From CAYMCV01 sp964389005 (GTDB lineage: Bacteria; Bacillota; Clostridia; Lachnospirales; Lachnospiraceae), in assembly GCA_964389005.1 (NCBI GenBank), contig CAYMCV010000006.1, positions 1-39,799 on the forward strand: a DNA stretch of 39,799 nt, in the 5' to 3' direction. Shown piece after piece: positions 19,039-28,100 of this stretch. The translations under genes were made by a program, and so were the position numbers. The notes under the pieces were generated by a model, which saw only the letters and a list, made by a program, of their open reading frames with translations, had not been told where the DNA came from and searched no databases. How positions within the stretch are numbered: position 1 is the first letter of the stretch; each line of letters starts with the position of its first letter.

Positions 19039-19284
19039 ATGGAAGCAGTAATGGCGTCAACTATGACAGCAGTAGGATGGATTTTGGGATTGGCTTTTCT
19101 GGGAACTGGAATCGGATTGGGAATCTTAGGTTCGAAGGTTGCGGAAGCGATTGGGCGTAATCCGGAGACCAAAAGCGATGTAATTCAATCGGTAATGATT
19201 GTTGCAGTGGTACAGACACTTGTACTTTTGTTACTTTTTGCGTTTGTCTTGGTCTTATTGTTCTTCAACCCGTTGTTGGTATAG
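19039..19284 (+). CDS. F-type ATPase subunit c-like protein without the ion-binding carboxylate
   Basis: An 81-residue two-helix protein that aligns without gaps to subunit c. It has the glycine-rich first helix GTGIGLGILG, the polar loop GRNPE (39-43) that contacts the rotor stalk, and a second helix ending in FFNPLLV. The position that carries the essential Glu or Asp in ordinary c subunits is Thr60, with Gln59 before it. The second helix has no acidic residue, and neither does the first. It may still form a ring and bind the gamma/epsilon-like proteins but should not carry protons or sodium in the usual way. AAAGGAG supports the start. It is first in the c-b/delta-alpha-gamma-beta-epsilon order. 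Confidence 0.88.
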   Translation: MEAVMASTMTAVGWILGLAFLGTGIGLGILGSKVAEAIGRNPETKSDVIQSVMIVAVVQTLVLLLLFAFVLVLLFFNPLLV

Positions 19285-19315
19285 CAGATGATAAAGAAAA
19301 GGGATTGATTCTGAT

Positions 19316-20122
19316 ATGAATATGTTTATTGCGGTATTGATTGTGATGGTTGTCATGCTGTATTTTATGGCAGTCACACTACGTGCGGTGGTTGAGAATA
19401 CGAATCGCAAAGTCAATGGGTACTTTCTACGCAAATTGAAGGATTTTGATGGAGATTTTGAAGAGAAAGTGACGGAGATGGAACAGTTGACGGAAGAAAA
19501 GGAGAGACTGGAGAGAGAAGTCAAATCCTTGAAGGCCGATATGATTTCATTTAAGACGTCGCCCTTTTATGCACCCCGCCCTTTGGCGAGAAGTATCTAT
19601 ATACCTGTAGCAAGGTACATTGACGATGATTTCTTTGAAGAATATAAGTCCGCGAAGGACATGCTAAAAATGGACAAAGCGGGCATCATTAAGACAATCA
19701 TTGAAAAAGTGCCGTACAGCGGTGATGCAAAGGAATACAAAATGGTATGCAAGATTCTTGAAAAATTGAATTTCGATGCGATATTTGAAATGAGTTCTCT
19801 GCAATCGATGGAACAATTGAAGATTCTGAACGAAACATTTACCAAGACGGAGCAGAAGTATCTGGTTGACTATATCATGAACGAATTGGATGAACCGGAA
19901 AAATTCAATTGTCTGGACTTTATTTCTTATGTCAAGATTCGTAAAAAACTGCATGATCCACATTTGTATGTAAGAACAGGAGAGCAGGGAGAAGATTTTA
20001 CATATGTAAATGGAAATGTGGTTAGTCAGTACGATGATAACGTATGTGAGGGTGTCAAGATTATCTACCAGAATAGGGTTTATGATTATAGCATTTACAA
20101 GTCAAGGAAGAAAATCAAGTAG
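19316..20122 (+). CDS. Probable b-delta-like stalk protein of the F1-like ATPase
   Basis: The 268-residue protein begins with one membrane helix (about 3-24). A charged coiled coil follows (about 45-80, rich in Glu/Lys with heptad Leu), as in subunit b. The remainder is mostly helical, and the C-terminus GVKIIYQNRVYDYSIYKSRK resembles the end of subunit delta, where a strand pair with DGS-type motif is usual. It occupies the place of atpF-atpH between c and alpha, where b-delta fusions are known in mycobacteria. I infer a peripheral stalk linking the alpha/beta head to the membrane. Overall similarity is weak, so the context carries much of the case. Confidence 0.65.
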   Translation: MNMFIAVLIVMVVMLYFMAVTLRAVVENTNRKVNGYFLRKLKDFDGDFEEKVTEMEQLTEEKERLEREVKSLKADMISFKTSPFYAPRPLARSIYIPVARYIDDDFFEEYKSAKDMLKMDKAGIIKTIIEKVPYSGDAKEYKMVCKILEKLNFDAIFEMSSLQSMEQLKILNETFTKTEQKYLVDYIMNELDEPEKFNCLDFISYVKIRKKLHDPHLYVRTGEQGEDFTYVNGNVVSQYDDNVCEGVKIIYQNRVYDYSIYKSRKKIK

Positions 20123-20166
20123 TTTTTGTTTTTATAGATAAAAATAACTTCGGAACGGAGATTAAA

Positions 20167-21492
20167 ATGAGTACATTTATTGAGAATCTGGTAAATGCAA
20201 AATTACGCAATATGAAGAACATGAGTAATGTTTACGAGGTTGGACATGTAATTCGTGTACGCGACTATATCATTGAAGTGACGGGTTTGGAGTCGGTCGG
20301 CTTTTATGAGCGTGTCGTGGTGGCAAATTACTCGGTCGGCTATGTGACGGCCATCGGCAAGAGTTCCGTCATGGTTGCGTTGGTACAAAGAGCCGGTGTT
20401 ATCTATGTCGGCGATGAGGTGGTGACCACAGGATTCAGTTTTTGTGCCATGTATTCTAAGGCGGCCATGGGTCATATTGTTGATATTTTTGGAGAAGATC
20501 GCTTGTTGAGTGAGAAATTCGAAAATCTCCGACCGTATCCGATTGAAACAGAGCCGATACCAATCATGGAGCGTGGTACGGTAAATCGGCCGTTATATAC
20601 GGGAATTGCCGGAATTGACTTGGTTTATCCTATCGGCTTTGGTCAGAGGCAGTTAATTATCGGAGATAAAAAAACCGGAAAAACGCAGATTGCATTGGAT
20701 ACCATCATCAATCAAAAGGATAAAAACGTAATTTGTATTTATATTGCGGTCAATAAAACCAAGAAAAACATCAAGGAATTGTATGACAGTCTGATGAAAA
20801 AAGGTGCAATGGAGTATACGTTAATTCTTGCAGCTTTTAATGATGATGAACCGCCGGTATCCTTTTTTACACCATATGCGGGTCTGTCCATTGCAGAAGC
20901 ATACATGCGGGAAGGTCAAGACGTACTGGTGGTCATCGATGATTTGAAGAGTCATGCGGATATTCATCGTGAAATCAGTCTTTTGGTCGGCAAAATACCG
21001 GGTAGAGATGCTTATCCCCCCGATATTTTCTATACGCACTCACGATTGTTGGAGAAGGGATGCCAACATAAAGAACAAGGTTCCATTACGATTCTTCCGA
21101 TTGTCGAGACACGTGGCGGAGATATTACGGATTATATATCTACAAATATCATTTCAATTACCGATGGGCAGTTGGTATTGTCCCGCAAGAATTTTGAGAA
21201 GGGACAAAAACCTGCGATTGATTATGGTCTGAGCGTATCACGTCTCGGCGGTGCGGTACAGGAACCGAGAATGAAAAAATTAGGTTCCAAGGTTCGAAGA
21301 GATTTTTTGAGTTATCTTGAGATCAAAGAAGTATACGAACTGGCCAATACGGACGAAATGAGCCAGGAAATGCAGGACAAACTGGAAGAAGGACGAAAGT
21401 TACAGGAACGGTTGTTACAATACAAATATTCACCTAGAAACAAAGAAGAGATATTGCATATCTTTTCAGAAGTTGTGGGGGATGAAGGATGA
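20167..21492 (+). CDS. F1-like ATPase alpha subunit
   Basis: The 441-residue protein has the alpha-subunit beta-barrel start (about 20-95), the RGTVNRPLYTGI block, the P-loop GDKKTGKT (166-173; ordinary alpha GDRQTGKT), and IPGRDAYPPDIFYTHSRLLEK (about 277-297). The arginine finger Arg359 lies in SVSRLGGAVQ. It would bind nucleotide at non-catalytic sites and supply the arginine to the beta active site. It is about 60 residues shorter than standard alpha (around 500), mostly in the C-terminal helical domain and at the N-terminus. ACGGAG precedes the ATG. Its stop overlaps the gamma-like start by four bases (ATGA). It is clearly diverged from housekeeping alpha, so I give no atpA symbol. Confidence 0.93.
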   Translation: MSTFIENLVNAKLRNMKNMSNVYEVGHVIRVRDYIIEVTGLESVGFYERVVVANYSVGYVTAIGKSSVMVALVQRAGVIYVGDEVVTTGFSFCAMYSKAAMGHIVDIFGEDRLLSEKFENLRPYPIETEPIPIMERGTVNRPLYTGIAGIDLVYPIGFGQRQLIIGDKKTGKTQIALDTIINQKDKNVICIYIAVNKTKKNIKELYDSLMKKGAMEYTLILAAFNDDEPPVSFFTPYAGLSIAEAYMREGQDVLVVIDDLKSHADIHREISLLVGKIPGRDAYPPDIFYTHSRLLEKGCQHKEQGSITILPIVETRGGDITDYISTNIISITDGQLVLSRKNFEKGQKPAIDYGLSVSRLGGAVQEPRMKKLGSKVRRDFLSYLEIKEVYELANTDEMSQEMQDKLEEGRKLQERLLQYKYSPRNKEEILHIFSEVVGDEG

Positions 21493-22268
21493 GTCTAAAA
21501 AATGTTGTCAAGGTTATGAATTTTCACTCCTTGCTTCGCGTAGATAATTCCAGAAAACTGGCAAAAAAATACTCGGAGTTGGAAGGGGTCATTACGGATA
21601 TGATTGACAATATTGTGAATAATCGCAATATTGTGCTGGATGTAACTGCGTTGCGTGTAAAAAAAAGTCGGCCGGTTTTGAATATCTATATCGGCAGTGA
21701 TTTGGGTTTTTGCAGTAACCTGAATTCATTGGTCAATCGGGCGCTTGCGGAAGATGAAAGCGGATATAAGATCATTATCGGGCGTAAAATCAAACGAAAT
21801 CGGGACGACAATATATTGATTCAGATGACACGTGAGGAATATGACGACGATCACAGTGCGATACAAAATTGTTTGGAGAGTGCCATTCGAAACCTGTCAT
21901 ATTCGGAAATCAATCTGATTTATAACCATTATTTCAATGCGAGTGAAGTGGAATTTGTGAAGAAAAAGATTTTCCCGTTACCGAAGCATTTTGGCAGTAA
22001 GACAACATACAATGAGGATTTCTCATACGAGGGCGAGATTGAAGCGTTGCTGACCAATCTGGTGGTTTTGTATCTTCAATACGAATTGGAAATTGCCGCA
22101 AATGTCAGTTATGCGGCAGAGAATATTCTGCGTCAGAACGTTACTACCGATTCACTGAAGAAAATTGATGAGCGTGAGGAAGTTCGGCAACGAAAAGAAC
22201 TGCGACAGGAGAAGGATAAGCAGTTTGCAAAGGTTTTGGATAATTATACCAAACTGAATAATTATTAG
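21489..22268 (+). CDS. F1-like ATPase gamma subunit
   Basis: The 259-residue protein lies between alpha and beta as in all atp operons. The N-terminal helix carries a long coiled coil. The central block GSDLGFCSNLNSLV matches the gamma motif SDRGLCGGFN. The late helix NILRQNVTTDSLKKID corresponds to the usual RQAxITxEL end. Ordinary gamma stops soon after that motif; here a charged, Arg/Lys/Glu-rich tail of about 35 residues follows. It is predicted to be the central shaft coupling the beta catalytic cycle to the c-like ring. Translation is coupled to alpha by an ATGA overlap. Confidence 0.85.
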   Translation: MSLKNVVKVMNFHSLLRVDNSRKLAKKYSELEGVITDMIDNIVNNRNIVLDVTALRVKKSRPVLNIYIGSDLGFCSNLNSLVNRALAEDESGYKIIIGRKIKRNRDDNILIQMTREEYDDDHSAIQNCLESAIRNLSYSEINLIYNHYFNASEVEFVKKKIFPLPKHFGSKTTYNEDFSYEGEIEALLTNLVVLYLQYELEIAANVSYAAENILRQNVTTDSLKKIDEREEVRQRKELRQEKDKQFAKVLDNYTKLNNY

Positions 22269-22278
22269 GAGGAAATTC

Positions 22279-23646
22279 ATGGGCGTATATATCGGAAAGA
22301 TTGTTGCAATATCGGAATTGAATATTCAGATATTGATTAACGAAGAAAAAGTGAAATTCCATGATGTGTTATATGCGGAACAAAAAGGAAAGCGGATTTA
22401 TTTTGAGGTTGCCGAGGAAGACGGCAATATTGTCAGTGCGATTCCGTTTCAAAGCGTCATCGGACTCAAGAAGGGCATTGAAGTCTATCGTGAAGAGAAT
22501 GGATTGGAAATTCAGTATTCCGATGAAATCCTCGGTAAAGTATTTGATTCGTATGGGAACCTAATTGACGGCGGACACATTGAGAACGTCGAGAAACACA
22601 ACGTTTACAGCCGTAATATCAGTTTGGAAGAAATCAACTTAAACGGTGGTGCCTTATGGACCGGTATTAAAGTTCTGGACTTTTTTGCACCTATGCAAAA
22701 AGGATATAAAATGGGTTTGTTAGGAGGTGCCGGTGTCGGCAAAACTGTGTTAATCAAAGAATTGATTAACAATGTGTATAAAGGCTTGAATTCAAACTCG
22801 GTTTTTGTCGGAGTCGGCGAGCGTTCCAGGGAAGGTAAGGAACTTTATGACGAGATGAAGGATGCCAATCTTTTAGATAAAATGTCTATCGTCTTCGGAC
22901 AGATGGGTGAAAATTCCGCGGCAAGATCCAAGGCAATTTTTAGCGGATTGACATTGGCAGAATATCTTCGTGACGAAAAAGGACAGGATGTTTTGTTGTT
23001 TGTCGATAATATTTATCGATATGTACAGGCGAGTTCCGAGTTGAATGCGGAGTTGTCGCGTGTCCCTATTGAGAACGGCTATCCTGCCAACATTGCATCG
23101 GCGGTCAGCACAGTGGAGGAGCGTATCAATTCAACGGCGAGCGGTTCGATTACGTCGTTTCAGGCGATTTACATACCGGCAGATGATATTACCGATCAAG
23201 CGGTGCAGACCATTCAGACACATCTTGACGGACAGATTGTTCTCGATCGAAAGGTGTCAGAGAAAGGTTTGTATCCTGCAGTCGATGTTTTTAACACCAG
23301 CAGCAAGATGATTGACATTGAAAAAATCGGAGAACGACACTATCGTTTGGTTGAGGAGACACTTCGATATTATTCGAGATACCGCGAATTGGAAGAGATT
23401 ATTGCCGTACTCGGTATCGAAGAATTGTCGGCATCGGATACGCGTATTTTTTACAGAACCAGAAAGCTGAGGAATTATTTCACACAGCCTATGTTTGTGG
23501 CCGAAAATTACACAGGCATCAAAGGCCAGTTTGTTTCAATTGATGATGTGTTGGATGATGTTGAGAACATATTGACCGGCAAACTCGACGACGTGGATGA
23601 GAGTAGATTTCTCTATATAGGTAAATATGATGGATTACAAAATTAA
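22279..23646 (+). CDS. F1-like ATPase beta subunit, catalytic motifs intact
   Basis: The 455-residue protein has the P-loop GGAGVGKT (149-156), the catalytic-glutamate motif GVGERSREG (178-186, Glu181), Walker B LLFVD (239-243), SRVPIENGYPA with the arginine of the sensor region, and QAIYIPADDITD. The DELSEED-type lever reads EELSASD, with less acidic charge. All residues needed for ATP hydrolysis that I can place are present, so an active ATPase is expected. The N-terminal barrel is less conserved than in housekeeping beta. AGGAGG lies upstream; the stop overlaps the epsilon-like gene. It is not named atpD because the set as a whole looks specialised. Confidence 0.93.
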   Translation: MGVYIGKIVAISELNIQILINEEKVKFHDVLYAEQKGKRIYFEVAEEDGNIVSAIPFQSVIGLKKGIEVYREENGLEIQYSDEILGKVFDSYGNLIDGGHIENVEKHNVYSRNISLEEINLNGGALWTGIKVLDFFAPMQKGYKMGLLGGAGVGKTVLIKELINNVYKGLNSNSVFVGVGERSREGKELYDEMKDANLLDKMSIVFGQMGENSAARSKAIFSGLTLAEYLRDEKGQDVLLFVDNIYRYVQASSELNAELSRVPIENGYPANIASAVSTVEERINSTASGSITSFQAIYIPADDITDQAVQTIQTHLDGQIVLDRKVSEKGLYPAVDVFNTSSKMIDIEKIGERHYRLVEETLRYYSRYRELEEIIAVLGIEELSASDTRIFYRTRKLRNYFTQPMFVAENYTGIKGQFVSIDDVLDDVENILTGKLDDVDESRFLYIGKYDGLQN

Positions 23647-23938
23647 AGCAAAAATCGTCAGTATGACAGACGGCTTGCAGGAATATGACAATATTCGTAT
23701 GATACGAATCAAAAGTAAAAGTCACACACTGTTGATTATGGAAGATTTTATGCCGGTCATCGGTGAAATTGACGGTATGGTGGAAATTGTATTTGGTGAG
23801 AAAGCGGTTGCCATCAACAATATCCGTGGCTTTTATATGCATAAAAAGAATGAGTTCAATTTGTTAATTCGTGATGGAAATGCGAAAATAGCCAATGTGG
23901 AGAAACAAGAGGAAGCAGATGCTGCAGGGAATCATTGA
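23630..23938 (+). CDS. Short epsilon-like subunit of the F1-like ATPase
   Basis: About 102 residues, placed directly after beta as epsilon always is and overlapping its 3' end. The predicted fold is all beta, compatible with the N-terminal barrel of epsilon that bridges gamma and the c ring (EDFMPVIGEIDGMVEI, then an aromatic strand). The C-terminal helical hairpin of about 45 residues, which inhibits hydrolysis in many bacteria, is missing; only a short polar tail remains. Sequence likeness is weak and position is the main argument. Two adjacent ATG codons at 23627 and 23630 are possible starts. Confidence 0.65.
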   Translation: MDYKIKAKIVSMTDGLQEYDNIRMIRIKSKSHTLLIMEDFMPVIGEIDGMVEIVFGEKAVAINNIRGFYMHKKNEFNLLIRDGNAKIANVEKQEEADAAGNH

Positions 23939-24464
23939 GAGTATATTGGAATTGCGCATATGGATTGTGGTTTGTATCGTGAGTATTCTGGCGACAGGGG
24001 GCTTGTTATTGATTGTGACCTCCAAGTTCGAGTGGAATCGTGGAAGTCGCAAGATCATCGGATTTCTCTACGAGTTGAATAATCGCGAAATTATACTGTT
24101 ATCGCTTCAGCTGTTGCGGATTTTTTTGATTTGCGGATTTCTGCTTACGGGTGCTCCCGGCGGACTTGCGCCTGTTTGGTTTATGTTGATTTTGTTTTTG
24201 GCAACAGCGATACTCGGAAGGAGTTTTCGCTTAATTCCGTTAAATTTGCTCAATTCGCTGCTGATGACCGCAACGATGGTTGTCATGGGATTGCTTAGCG
24301 GATATTTACGCGATGTCTATATGGACTGGCGCATTACCGCGACACTTGTCATGTTGGGAGTATTTTTGTTGCTTTATGCAATCAGCGATATGTTCCGGTG
24401 CGTAAACGGTATGATTGATTACAGAGTAAAAAAGAGGAAATCGGATGAGCAAGCGACAGAGTAA
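23919..24464 (+). CDS. Five-helix membrane protein of the F1-like locus
   Basis: I do not recognise this 181-residue protein. Five hydrophobic helices are visible at about 12-33, 56-78, 82-100, 106-130 and 137-160, with a basic C-terminal tail. Arg67 sits inside helix 2 (QLLRIFLICGF), which is unusual for a membrane helix. It follows the epsilon-like gene with overlap and uses GAGGAAG as ribosome binding site; an upstream in-frame ATG at 23895 is less likely. As the only polytopic protein in the locus it is a candidate for the membrane partner of the c-like ring, but it lacks the recognisable signature of subunit a. Confidence 0.75.
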   Translation: MLQGIIESILELRIWIVVCIVSILATGGLLLIVTSKFEWNRGSRKIIGFLYELNNREIILLSLQLLRIFLICGFLLTGAPGGLAPVWFMLILFLATAILGRSFRLIPLNLLNSLLMTATMVVMGLLSGYLRDVYMDWRITATLVMLGVFLLLYAISDMFRCVNGMIDYRVKKRKSDEQATE

Positions 24465-25176
24465 GCGAAAAATCAGATATTGGATTGTATTTGAATGGCT
24501 TGGGGCTGCGATTTTGGTAGCGATTCTCGTTTTGGTCATTCTATGGTACAAAAGAGATTATACAGCACTACGTTTGGAAGAAGAAGCGGTACTTTTCTTC
24601 TTGGGCGAAACCTATTCCTATACGCCCGGCACGGAGATTATCTATGGCGAGGACGGTGCTTATATTGAAGGAGAACAGGCGGACAGTTCTATGGCACTGA
24701 GTGATGTGCCACTGATACAACAAGACGGTAAGAAACTGATTCTGCCCGTCAATATGGCATATCAAGCGGGCAAAAGCGATGCAGGTGTTTATCGCGTGAA
24801 TCACTTTGCTACACTTTCAAATCGTGACCAAGGTGCGGTTGTATTGATGAGCGAAGGGCAAGAGATAAGTCTGGCAAGAGGTTTTCTGTATGATGGAAAA
24901 GATATGTATATCTTTTTAGAACCTATGACAATTACAATCGGAGATGTGACCTACCAAACAGAACCGCTCTCGTACGCAAAAGTTCGATACAGAGACAGTT
25001 TGGAGTTATATAACAGTGCAGACAATACATTCAAATGGCTGTCTACCGGGCAGACAGAAGTGACCGCAGAGTCCACGCGCGGTTATACCATTTTTTTGGG
25101 AACAGATACCATCAAAGATGAAAGTATGGAATGGATTCTGTTTTCTGCGATTGAAAGCATGGAAGTGATTCAATAA
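24445..25176 (+). CDS. Single-pass membrane protein with beta-rich ectodomain
   Basis: A 243-residue protein with a basic cytoplasmic N-terminus, a membrane helix at about 16-35 and a 200-residue predicted extracellular beta-rich domain. Its pattern (DxYIFLxP...VRYRDSLELY...TRGYTIFLGTDTI) resembles the N-terminal modules of the three larger surface proteins of the operon, so it looks like that module on its own. It overlaps the preceding gene by 20 bases, with GAGGAAA upstream. No enzyme motif is visible. A role in anchoring or assembling the larger proteins is my inference. Confidence 0.72.
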   Translation: MSKRQSKRKIRYWIVFEWLGAAILVAILVLVILWYKRDYTALRLEEEAVLFFLGETYSYTPGTEIIYGEDGAYIEGEQADSSMALSDVPLIQQDGKKLILPVNMAYQAGKSDAGVYRVNHFATLSNRDQGAVVLMSEGQEISLARGFLYDGKDMYIFLEPMTITIGDVTYQTEPLSYAKVRYRDSLELYNSADNTFKWLSTGQTEVTAESTRGYTIFLGTDTIKDESMEWILFSAIESMEVIQ

Positions 25177-25194
25177 AAACCAAAGAGGCAGTTT

Positions 25195-28100
25195 ATGAAG
25201 AAAAACGGCAGTATCACAGAAAAGAATCAAAAAACGAACAATGGTATCTATATCCTGATTGGAGTCGGGGTTTTGATTGCTGCGGTTCTTCTTTTGTTGC
25301 AGACCGGTTTTCAGGAACTGTTCCGATTGGATAGAGATGGATATGCAATTACAAATGCTTCTATTTCGCAATCGCTTTTGCTGTATCCGGAGGATGAGCA
25401 TATTGAAGAACATGTGCAATTGACCTTGTTTGCGGCACTTGACTACGTCTTCCAACAAGGAAATGACTTGTTTATCGGTGAAGAGAGAAAGAACAAGTTA
25501 CAGAGTTCATATCCGGTCTATTTGGATAATGGTGCCGCAATTCAATTACTGAATGCTTCATCGAAGTTATTGGATGTTGATTTCGCCAAGGTAGATACCT
25601 ATGAGGGCATGATTTTGATGGAACAGGCGGCGTACAATCGTGACGGAAAGCGCGCAGATGCCGCAGATTATCTGTTCTTGCGATTATCCAATGGGAATTT
25701 CATTAATTTGACACCGATTCTTTATCGCGTCAAGGGTGTTGACTATGATATTGATGATAACAGTATCATTCATTTTGAGAAGGACTATTTTGCCTATTAT
25801 GAAATCAATAACGGCAATGCAATCTATAAAAGCAATACAAGAATACAACTTACAGATACCGTTGAATTCAATGGCATCACTTATACTTATGAAGAATTGT
25901 TGTTGCTTTTAGAAGTGTTACAACCCAAGGTAACTACAAATCATACACCGCAATCGGAGATTGCATCGGAATTGCCGACTGAGCCCGGCGATTATGTATC
26001 AACGGGAGAAGTGTCTGTTCCTTCGAGTGAGACGCCAACGATTGTACCGGTAAAGACTTCAGAAGAAACTGATACAGAGCCGCCTCAAAGTGACACCAAG
26101 AAACCAAAAGTTCGACCGCCAAAGGTTAAGAAGGAAGAAGAACAGAGGGAACCAAAGGGCGTCAGACCGGATTCTATGCGTCCCGACAAAGAGACTACAG
26201 GCGGCGAGAGCAAAGAGCCCGTTGTTAATTATGAGAAACCGACAGTACAGGTTTCTTCTTATGATACCGGCGTCTATCGAATCGAAATGGATTTAAAGGT
26301 TACAGATCCTGCGCAGCGGTTACATAAGAATAAAATGGTGCAGGTTGAGGTTTATGAAGTACAGGGCAATACGAAGACGCTTGTCATGCGTTCGTTTAAA
26401 AATGCGCCGGGAGGTAAGGTTGAACTCGGAGGAGGAAGCATCAAGCCCGATACGGAGTATGATGTCAAGACCTTTTTCACCTATTTTAACGAATACGGTG
26501 AAGAAAAGATTGAGGATGTGGATGCGGTAACGCTGAAAACGGATACATTTGAGAGCTTGCAACCCATCGTGCTCAAGCATAACCAAGGAATCATGTACCA
26601 CAACAAAATTCAGATTGACAATATTGCGTTTGATGAAACAAGTGATGCGGAAACGGTTTATGGTATTGCAACATCCGGCGGTATGGCGATACAGGTTCGC
26701 GAGAAGGTTGGAATCGGCGAAACCAAAGTGCAAATGAACCGTTCAATAATCGGTGTATTTAAGAAAGGCGGGACTATTTCTGCATCAACACTGTCCGTCT
26801 TAAAAGCCAAAACAGAGTATTCCTATGAATTTGTAGTTGAGGACTTCTTCGGAAACATACTTCCGTTAATCAATGCAACGGGAGAGGCGCAAACCTGCAA
26901 AAATCCGCCGACTGCAACGCTTACGTTGGAAAAGAATGAAATTTCGGATGTGCAGGTTAAAGCGACAATCGACGATGAGGATCATTCATTTGCAACATCA
27001 AAGGACGGCACCAGCAACTTGGATATTTACTATGTGGTAACCAAGGAAAATGTTAAGATTGCTTCCGAGGAAGACTTGGCATTGGCGGCATATTATGAGA
27101 AGGTTCCTCCTGAGGATTATGTTTATGCGGAAAATGGCGGGATACACGAGTTTTCTCTGAATTCGGATCTTTTATTTACAATGCAGGATTTAGAACTTGA
27201 CACGAAGTATCGTGCTGCCATTTTTGTAGATTATGATTTGGACAATCAAGCAGGTGCACAACGTTTTCAAGAAATCGGTAACCTATCGTTTGTTGCGGCA
27301 GGATTATCAACGCTTGGTAACGTGTACATCAAAGGAGAGATATCCGAAATTACTGCGCATGGAATATCGCTAAGTTTTGCATTGAACGATACCAAGACCA
27401 ATACACAACTCAAAAATCTGCTGACTGACTTTAAAGTTCAGATTGTAAACACTGCAATTGAAGGCGACGACGATCAAGCCATTGCGGCAGAGGTAGGTTT
27501 CTCAAAGGATACACCTGTACCGGATGGAACACCGGTTTATCAATATGTATATGAAATGTTTCGCGACGGAAAAAATTTCGGTGCTGTGGTTGATGACCAG
27601 TTGCAAAGCATGACGGAGTATGTTCTGAAGCCATCTGTGAAATGCACCTATTTGGGAAAGAGTTATAATGTCAATACAATCTTGGATATTGTCGGCTTCA
27701 AGACACTTCGAGAAATTCCGAAAGTTACTGTAACCGATGAAATTTTTGCCGGCGGTCAGATTCTTTTTGATGCTTCGGTGTTGGATGAAGACGGAACAAT
27801 TTGCGGTAATTCAGGGAACAAAGTCATTGTTTCGCTGTATCAGTACACCGTTGTTTGGGAAGATGGTGTTGAGAAAGAAGTTCCTACTTTCATTAAGAGA
27901 ATCAGAATCGAAAAGACCAAAAACCGAGACAATCCGATTGTTACTGCAGTGAAGTTCAATAATCTGGATATGGAATCAATGTACTATGTTACGTTTACAG
28001 CCGTCGAATATAATGACGGTTATACCAGCGAACGCTTTGTGGCAAATAAGGAAATGAATCGCGTTTATTTCAACAACGGCATCAATTATACGGGAACTAT

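Noticed and set aside
19039..23938. Ordinary energy-conserving atp operon
   Set aside because: No subunit a, no carboxylate in the c-like protein, shortened alpha and epsilon, and embedding among surface-protein genes do not fit a housekeeping ATP synthase.
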